Part shown: piece by piece, positions 58,401 to 64,000 of the stretch
Numbering within the stretch: the stretch's first letter is position 1
Layout: each line of letters begins with the position of its first letter
Source: Lampris incognitus
Taxonomy: Eukaryota > Chordata > Actinopteri > Lampriformes > Lampridae
Length of the DNA stretch: 64,000 bases
Reading direction: 5' to 3'
Assembly: GCF_029633865.1 (NCBI RefSeq)
Contig: NC_079212.1
Span: 87,040,172 to 87,104,171 of the forward strand
Notes under the pieces: model-generated
The model's input: the letters and a program-made list of their open reading frames with translations, nothing else
The model's database searches: none
What the model was told of the DNA's origin: nothing
Program-made: the position numbers and the translations under genes

Positions 58401-60095
58401 GGTATTAAAAAAAAAAAAAAAAAAAAAAAAGCTTCAATGCATTGCCTTTGTGCACTCCCTATGTCCTATCGGACTTGTTGTATTATTTGGATGAGAGCAT
58501 CTGTTAAATTAAATTGTAACATTGTAATTCACTACAATAAACTTATGCACGACAACATTTTCTGATTCAAAAAAAAAAAAGAAAAAAAAAAAGCTGCAAT
58601 GACAAATGTCAGGAGGGTGTTTTAAATGATCTATCCTCAACCATCTGCTGGTAACCATTGAGCAAGCTAGATGAGTACTAGGTAGTACTCCTTGAGAGAG
58701 GAAGGTCTTACTGGGGCTGCGGTAAGAGCTGGGGCAGACAGGGTGGGTGATTTTGCAGAGACGGACTGGCAGCGGGTGGTTTTGGCGGTCGAGGCAGGTT
58801 CTGCAGCAGGCTGCAACACTAGCTGGGTGGATGAAGAGACGGGTACCCCTGCTGGAACTGGAGGCTCAGCTTTGTCTACTCTCTTTACCTGATGAGAAAC
58901 ACTGAATCGACAACATGGGAGAAAAAAAAAAAAAAAGGAAATTTCTATTTGTCCTCTTATTATGGTCAGGAGTTGGAATTAGGGATTAAAAGCAAAGCTC
59001 ACCTTGCTATCATTGGTACTGTAGGTGAGGGTTTGGGAGCTATGATCACAGGACTTGGTGTGCTTGCTGAATCTTCTGGGACGTTGGCAGGCCGAGTTTC
59101 ATTGCCCCCTTCTTTTTTCTCTGTCTGCAAGTGCAAAGATTTGAAGATTTGATGTGTAGCTATCAAACTGCATCTTAACTGTTGGCCACAGCACTTGCCA
59201 GAACAAGACAGAACAAAGAGTGACACTGTTTACCTTGTCGGTCACCTTGAGGCCACGCACCACATCGGACAGACGTGTTTCTGGCACAGGCTCTCCTTGA
59301 GTACTGACCACACATCCAGGCAATGGGGGGAAGTTGGAGGTTGCCAAATCAAACTTTGGAGCTGGTACCTTGACTTCAGCCAGAGGGATGGGCTTCTGGA
59401 AACCAACATTTTTTAAGTAAAATTATACATGGCATAAGTACAGTGCAATATAAGGATATGGGGAAGAAAAAAAAAACTTACCAAAGTACGCTCATCCTCC
59501 CTCCTCCTTCTCATGCCTCTGTAGTTTCCTCTCCTAAAACCAGATTAGTTAATTTCTTATGAGGTGGCTGAAACCACAAAGGCAGAAAAAGACAGACCCA
59601 AAAAGCTTTTATTCCCCTCTATATGTAAGCTGTCATACTGTTATCAGTCAGTTGTGGATTGTGTTCTTGCAGGAAAAAAGTTCACAAGGGTATTCATTCG
59701 GGTAGCGTAGCGGTCTATTCCATTGCCTACCAATATGGGGATCGCCGGTTTGAAGTCTGCAGCCCTTCCTGGATCGGCAGAGCAGCGAGTGGGGTGACTT
59801 GGAAGAGTGGGGTAACTGGCCAAGTACAATTGGGGAGAAAAAAAAAAGTTCACACACTCACCTGCCCCGCCCGGCGATGCACTGGTCTCCATTAGGTGCG
59901 ACAGCCTGAGGAACAGTCTCTTTGAGGGTGAATGAGGGGGTTATGATTGGCTCTGAGGTGGTTCCAATAAGGCGTGATGAAGTCTGTGGAGGCTGGGGAC
60001 TGGACGGACCACACAGGTCATCAGTCAGGCTTCCAGGGGCCACAGAGGGAGAAGGGAGCACATCACCAGGCCTTAGGTGGCTTTTCACATGGTTT
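52084..60095 (-). CDS. larp4: LARP4, C-terminal part (6 exons, 5' end outside window)
   Basis: La-related protein 4, a cytoplasmic poly(A)- and PABP-binding protein that stabilises mRNAs. Six coding exons in phase: 60,095-59,862; 59,533-59,482; 59,395-59,234; 59,124-59,003; 58,901-58,712; 52,461-52,084, giving about 378 residues. Diagnostic blocks are HVKSHLRPGD, RGNYRGMRRRREDER (arginine-rich), NFPPLPG followed by RLSDVVRGLK, KLSYAEVCQRLAKDPPP and the end GKEQNIPPRSPK. The ending favours LARP4 over LARP4B. The PAM2w, La and RRM parts are encoded to the right of the window. The last intron is 6.25 kb and holds a near full-length L1. A small extra exon in that intron cannot be excluded, though the phases already agree. 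Confidence 0.92.
52465..53069. other. larp4 last-intron sequence, no recognised feature
   Basis: No coding exon or repeat family recognised. Confidence 0.35.
53070..53145 (-). repeat. retroelement end related to 18,505 and 19,118
   Basis: GCTGTAAAGCCTTTTGAGGC, then AATTTGTGATATTGGG and CAATTAACTTGACTTGA is the reverse of the TCAAGTCAA...TATAGC element. Confidence 0.6.
53146..53565 (+). repeat. 5S rRNA-derived SINE (SINE3-like)
   Basis: GCTTGTACTTGGACGGGAGACC matches the internal promoter (box C region) of 5S rRNA. It is followed by a tail known from 5S-derived fish SINEs: GATGAGACGTTAAACCGAG, TCCTGACTCACTGAGG and AAATTCCCTGGCT. The 5' half of the 5S part is missing, so it is a truncated retroposon and not an rRNA gene. 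Confidence 0.8.
54367..54790 (+). repeat. tandem duplication, ~248-bp unit, two copies
   Basis: ATGCTCAGAATCATCTGAAATG-type start at 54,367 and again at 54,615. Both continue with TTTTTAGCCATTTTTAG, TTTTGCATA and CAATACCTACCACCTCC. The second copy is shorter. AT-rich, non-coding. Confidence 0.8.
54848..54898. repeat. perfect 21-bp palindrome with 9-nt loop
   Basis: The arm 54,848-54,868 and its exact reverse complement at 54,878-54,898 are separated by TCAGACTGC. The arms contain TTCCATGTCTACACA and TGTGTAGACATGGAA. Confidence 0.95.
57600..57633 (+). mobile_element. Tc1/mariner-type terminal repeat, solo end
   Basis: GGGGTGGAATACTTTTGCAA then GGCACTGTA. Its reverse complement TACAGTGCCTTGCAAAAG is the usual start of many fish Tc1 elements. 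No transposase or partner end was found near it. Confidence 0.55.
57960..58545 (+). mobile_element. LINE 3' end (L2/Rex1-like RT tail)
   Basis: Encodes LQMIQNAAAHLVFNPPNRAH then VTPLFISLHWLSVAARIKFK, the conserved RT C terminus. In broken frames APAYLNAV and ERRLALPGP follow. A poly(A) run at 58,409-58,430 and GGATGAGAGCATCTGTTAAA mark the 3' UTR. 5' truncated. Confidence 0.75.
58712..58901 (-). CDS. larp4: larp4 exon (second last)
   Basis: Acceptor chosen at ATTCAG (58,904-58,902), because the nearer CATCAG would break the phase carried from the upstream exon. Encodes VSHQVKRVDKAEPPVPAG through SVSAKSPTLSAPALTAAP. Donor GTAAGA. Confidence 0.85.
59003..59124 (-). CDS. larp4: larp4 exon (third last)
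   Basis: Encodes TEKKEGGNETRPANVPED then STPSPVIIAPKPSPTVPMIA. Donor GTGAGC; two bases carried over. Confidence 0.87.
59234..59395 (-). CDS. larp4: larp4 exon (fourth last)
   Basis: Encodes KPIPLAEVKVPAPKFDLATS, NFPPLPGCVV and ETRLSDVVRGLKVTDK, the NFPPLPG/LSDVV block conserved in LARP4 proteins. Donor GTAAAC. Confidence 0.93.
59482..59533 (-). CDS. larp4: larp4 short exon (fifth last)
   Basis: 52 bp; with two bases from the previous exon it reads RRGNYRGMRRRREDERTL, an arginine/glycine-rich segment. Acceptor TTTTAG, donor GTAAGT. Confidence 0.9.
59698..59848 (+). repeat. family B SINE, deleted copy beside a larp4 splice donor
   Basis: The head (GGGTAGCGTAGCGG, B box GGTTTGAAG) is joined directly to the 3' part (TCTGCAGCCCTTCC to AATTGGGGAG and a poly(A) run). 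The flanks share AAAAAAGTTCACA, a 13-bp target duplication. Its A-tail ends about 14 bp from the donor of the exon at 59,862. Confidence 0.88.
59862..60095 (-). CDS. larp4: larp4 exon (sixth last, first in window)
   Basis: Acceptor TGTGCACAG. After one base it reads NHVKSHLRPGDVLPSPSVAPG, SSPQPPQTSSRLIG and ends NGDQCIAGRGR. Donor GTGAGT. Expects two bases from an upstream exon outside the window. Confidence 0.9.
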
Positions 60096-60099
60096 CTGT

Positions 60100-60579
60100 G
60101 CACAGAAAATATGACCATGTCAATTAGGGGCAATTTTCGACCCCACCCATTCAAAACCCAGTTCATAATTCCAAGGCAATTTAGGGATTAACAGTTATTT
60201 GGGATTTGATATATATTTGGTAGAGTTCACTGCTGAATTTCAAAAGCTTCACTGCTGAAGGATATGAAATATAGTAGGCTAGTAGTAATATTCACAGTTT
60301 TAGTGTGCAGTTTTGAACACATCGTAGGTAACCCAAAGTAACATTGCAATTTGATATCAGCAAGCAGCATCACATGGCTTGACAGTGACAACCGATACAC
60401 CCACATGATTATCAGTGATTAAAACCTCAGGCGCATTGTAATCCTACTTTCTTCACTTAACATCTGTGACATCAGTACTGGAGTAGCAATATTTAAAATG
60501 AAAAATTACTTTTAATTTATTCGGTCCTTATTTTAACAGTTTTACAAAAGAATGCAATGAACTTCTTTTACAAAAGAAA
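60100..60579. other. larp4 intron, no recognised feature
   Basis: AT-rich sequence without gene or repeat recognised. Confidence 0.35.
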
Positions 60580-61540
60580 CCCAATGAAAGTACACCAGCA
60601 GAGCAACAGCACCTCGCTTGGAAAAGGGAAACTGGGGCCCCCTCCTAGAGCCAGACCTGGGAAGGGAGCTCACCGGCAAGCATCTGGTGGCCGGGCCTTG
60701 GCCCATGGGGCTCGGTTGGGCCCAGCCCAAAAAAACCAACATGGAGCCACCACTCTGTGGACCCAGCACACGGGAGGATGAGCATTGGGGGTAGGGTGCA
60801 ATGCAGGCTGGAAGGCAGGAAAAGGTGGGGACCGGGGCGGGCCGACTACCGGCATCGCAGATTGGTCCTCGGGACGTGGAATGTCACCTCTATGGCAGGG
60901 AAGGAGCTTGAGCCGGTGTGGGAGGTGGAGCGGTACCAAATATAGATATAATTGGGCTCTGGTACCAAATTCCTGGAGAGGGGCTGGACTCTCTACTTTT
61001 CCGGAGTTGGCCAAGGTGACAGGCGTCGGGCGGGTGTGGAGATACTCCCAAGTCCCCAGCTGAGCGCTGCCATGTTGGAGTTCTCCCCGGGGAATGAGAG
61101 GGGCACCTCTGTACGACTGCGAGTCGCTGGGGGGAAGGCTCTGACTGTTGTGTGTGCTTATGCACTGAATAGCAGGTTGGAGTATCCAGCCTTCTTGGAG
61201 TCTCTGGGGGACTTAACGCTCACGTCGGTAATGATGGAGAAATCCAGAGGGGCGTGATTGGGAGGAATGGCCTCCCCGATCACAATCCGAGAGGTGCCTT
61301 GTTATTGGACGTCTGTGTGAGTCACGGATTGGCCATAACAAACACCATGTTTGAACATAAGGTAGTTCATAAGTGTACTAGGTACTAGAACACCTTAGGC
61401 CAAAGATCGATGAAAGACTTTCTGGTCGCATCATCAGATCTGCTGCCATATGTTTTGGACACTCGGGTGAGGAGAGGAGCAGAGCTGTCAACTTAGCTTG
61501 CTGCCACCGCAACCCGACCCCGGAGAAGCGGCTGATGATG
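60580..61540 (+). mobile_element. LINE 5' UTR and endonuclease fragment
   Basis: GC-rich 5' part, then LVLGTWNVTSMAGKELEPVWE, LLERGWTLYFSG-type and VEILPSPQLSAAMLEFSPGN residues, [20 protein letters not shown], and in other frames FLVASSDLLPYVLDTRVRRG. This is an apurinic-type endonuclease of a fish non-LTR element, with the RT absent and internal deletions. It ends in (GATGA)n at about 61,533-61,556. Confidence 0.75.
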
Positions 61541-61904
61541 AGATGAGATGAGATGAAAAGAATGCACATACACATAGATAAAATTTAACAAATTATATCA
61601 AACAAATGAGGAAACATTATTGACCGAAAAGAGAAAAGGTATAGGCTGAAGCTTTAGCTTATTATGCCTACCCTTTTTACTTCAAAAAAACAACAGTCCC
61701 AAAATACAAAATCAAACACATATGTCAATCATCGTGTCACTCCATTATGTTCATACCTCCATTTTATATTTGTTTATTACGTTAGTTTTGAGCATTTTTT
61801 TTAAAATTCATAACTACACATTTTTAATTCCGTCATATTTATACCATAAATTAACCCCTTTAACGGTTATACATCTATTCTTTGTATTTGTCCTAGCCGT
61901 TGTT

Positions 61905-62096
61905 TTTTTAAACTTGTAAATTCTTCGAAGTCCATCCCGACTCTCTGATTTTAAACATGTTTTGTACACAGTCAGGAAGCAAGTTATTTTTTTCTTTGTA
62001 CATTATTTGTGCAGTTTTAAAGTCAACCAGATCACTGAATTTTAAAGCATGACAGTTAATAAATAGTGCATTGTAGGGCTGGACCCGAACATTCAA
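61905..62096 (-). mobile_element. LINE C-terminal fragment
   Basis: The minus frame reads LKFSDLVDFKTAQIMYKEKN then NLLPDCVQNMFK, a conserved tail of fish non-LTR reverse transcriptases. Short and isolated. Confidence 0.6.
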
Positions 62097-62499
62097 CTAT
62101 TCATTAGGTGGGTAGGTATTTGGTTTTCAATTTTGGGATTTGGACATTCGTTTTTTATTTTTGTTAAATGTAGGCTATCAATACTGGCGAACTGCAAAAT
62201 GCATTTTGTCAGCATATTCTTGTACCATATTTATACCTTTAAATTGCACTGTTAATACACGGAAATACCATCTCAGCTTGGGCACCTGACATCCCTCTCT
62301 CACAGCAGTGAACATCACACTTCAGTTCACCTTGGCCATTAAAAGGAAGACAAAATGCCAAAGACCCAAGCTGTGTAGGAACACTTTAAACTGAGTGACG
62401 ATATGGCAGTGAGTGAGCCATATGTGTGTTTTGTATCTTTGTTTGGCTCTTGTTAAGTTCAGGTTGTAAAACCTTATAGACTTAGGCTAATAGCTGAAG

Positions 62500-62640
62500 G
62501 AACTGGAAACTGGAGTTTGTCCCCGGGTGCTGCATTGCAGCTGCCCACTGCTCCTAGTGCATAGGAAGGGTTAAATGCAGAGGACATATTTTGTTTCAAT
62601 GAATGCAAGTACTGAGAAATGTGAATAAATATAAATCTTA
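62500..62640 (+). repeat. SINE tail fragment (same tail as 44,860-45,010)
   Basis: AACTGGAGTTTGTCCCCGGG, GCTGCATTGCAGCTGCCCAC and GGGTTAAATGCAGAGGACAT match the second-type tail. The head is missing. Confidence 0.75.
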
Positions 62641-64000
62641 TAAATAACTTTGTTAAAAGAAACACGCAACGGTAGGGAAAGTGCTCAACAAATAAGGAGC
62701 AAAATAATCCAGTGAGTCAAGTAAAATTCTTTATGAGACAGTACAAGCCTGTTTCATGCCGTAAGCAATTATCAGCTGTCAACAAAGCTACTGTGAAAGA
62801 ATATAAATATAAATAAATATAAATCTCAAATCTTAAATTTGTTGGTGCTATATGCTATTTCTGCACTTCTGTTTCATAGCACTTTGTCAGGTATTGTCTC
62901 GGATTCAGAGCCTATTATTATGAGCATTTATGCAGCTCTATAATTTATCCATGATAAGAAAATTTTTTATAAGCTGTTATTATGTCATAACACGTGCACA
63001 GATAGGCCCTCATTCAACCAAACCACTTGGATTACAAACGTGCAGAAAACACACCTATCCTTTTGGAAAACGTTTTTTTAAATTAAGAAATAAATATATA
63101 TATAAACAAAATTTCTGTAGAATAACAGAATCTTTAAAAATTAATACCTTTAATTAAACCGAAAGATGCCTGTCACAGTCCTATGCCATCCATCTCTGCC
63201 AGGAACGATAAATGTCTGGCTGAGTCCTTCCCAAGTCATGTACGCCCCCCCCCCCAGCCCTAGTGCGCCAATGACGTGCGGTTAGGATAGGCTAATTTAA
63301 TCAAAGTAACTATACAACAAATGCATAACAACATATCAAAATCTCACTCTAGTTACAAGTACGCTATGTTATGATGTATTTTTAAATGATATTTTTATGT
63401 CCTTGTCCTTTTAAATCCATAAACTTCTAAGAGTGACACGCCATATAGCGCACAAGCTCACCTACTTTTTCAATTGGCAGGGTATGCTCTCGGTTTTTTC
63501 AGGATTGTCTTTAATGTTGTGAATTTCGGAGTTTGCGCATGCGTATTGCGTAGCTTAAGGCAAAATCAATGGATGAGGAAAGGCACTGCTTATGGCGGGA
63601 GTGCGAACCAATCAGAGCCATCAACGTGCTAAATAGCTACAAAGTCAAAGATATTTGTGCTGTCAATAAAGCAAGCTAGCTCATTTGAATTTGAGCAGCT
63701 TAGCTACGCTTAGCTACACAGTGCGAAATCAGTAATGTCGACCATCTTACGTCATCAGTTTTAATAAACTGGACTACCAGCAATAATTACTTGTCATCAG
63801 CCAAGGCAGGCCTACATCAGCTCTCCCTGACCTACACCAGCGTAAAGGGCAGAAAATTATCCGATCATTACAGCTGGAGTGGTACATAAGGAACGAGTGG
63901 CTAGGCAGCTGCGGCTCTGATGCTACCACCAGCAGGCTGTACTGTATAATAATAATTAATATATAATAATTCCGACACCTTACAAATGTCGTTTATGTAG
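62641..64000. other. larp4 intron, AT-rich, no recognised feature
   Basis: No larp4 exon, other gene or repeat family was recognised. A C homopolymer lies at about 63,246-63,255. The larp4 exons encoding the La and RRM domains must lie further right. Confidence 0.35.

Noticed and set aside
58892-59152. Plus-strand frames over the larp4 exons
   Set aside because: Antisense shadows; the minus strand has matching splice phases and LARP4 motifs.

Overview
The window is nuclear DNA of a ray-finned fish, most likely a teleost. The evidence is: spliced vertebrate genes with canonical GT-AG introns; several families of tRNA-headed SINEs that fish carry; L1, L2/CR1-like and RTE-like LINEs; hAT elements and MITEs; and long (CA)n tracts. 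Species cannot be named from this sequence. Most long open frames here are LINE or transposase remains, or stop-free microsatellites.

Three host genes lie on the minus strand, head to tail. (1) larp4: only the six 3'-most coding exons (60,095 down to 52,084), giving about 378 C-terminal residues. (2) atf7: complete, eleven coding exons (34,121 down to 27,227) that splice in phase to a 483-residue bZIP factor with an N-terminal C2H2 finger. Its long 3' UTR ends near 25,410. (3) a DIP2-family gene, probably dip2b: only its first coding exon (25,074 to 24,990). The gene runs left and its first intron must cover at least 1-24,989. CpG-rich blocks at about 34,600-35,480 and 24,700-25,380 mark the likely atf7 and dip2b promoters.

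Layout. 1-24,700 (dip2b intron 1): a nearly intact hAT transposase, tRNA-SINEs, a 650-bp compound CA array, an L2-like LINE (minus), L1 remains (minus), a long L2/CR1-like LINE (plus) with an SGNH-esterase-like ORF1, and a hAT MITE nested in L1. 24,700-35,500: dip2b start and the whole atf7 gene, whose introns hold SINEs and at least four inverted-repeat MITEs. 35,500-47,100: intergenic and repeat-dense. It contains paired tRNA-like SINEs, an RTE LINE carrying a SINE that carries a hAT element with a ~1-kb in-frame coding minisatellite, and a minus-strand L1. 47,250-60,095: larp4 3' end, with an L1 and a 5S-rRNA-derived SINE inside its last intron. 60,096-64,000: larp4 intron with LINE fragments and AT-rich sequence.

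The most notable observations are the three-tier RTE>SINE>hAT nest with exact 8-bp target duplications at both junctions, the heptapeptide-coding minisatellite inside the hAT transposase, heterodimeric tRNA-like elements found twice in the same order, and transposons sitting within about 10-25 bp of atf7 and larp4 splice donors. Repeat family names are given only as far as sequence features allow; no database was searched.
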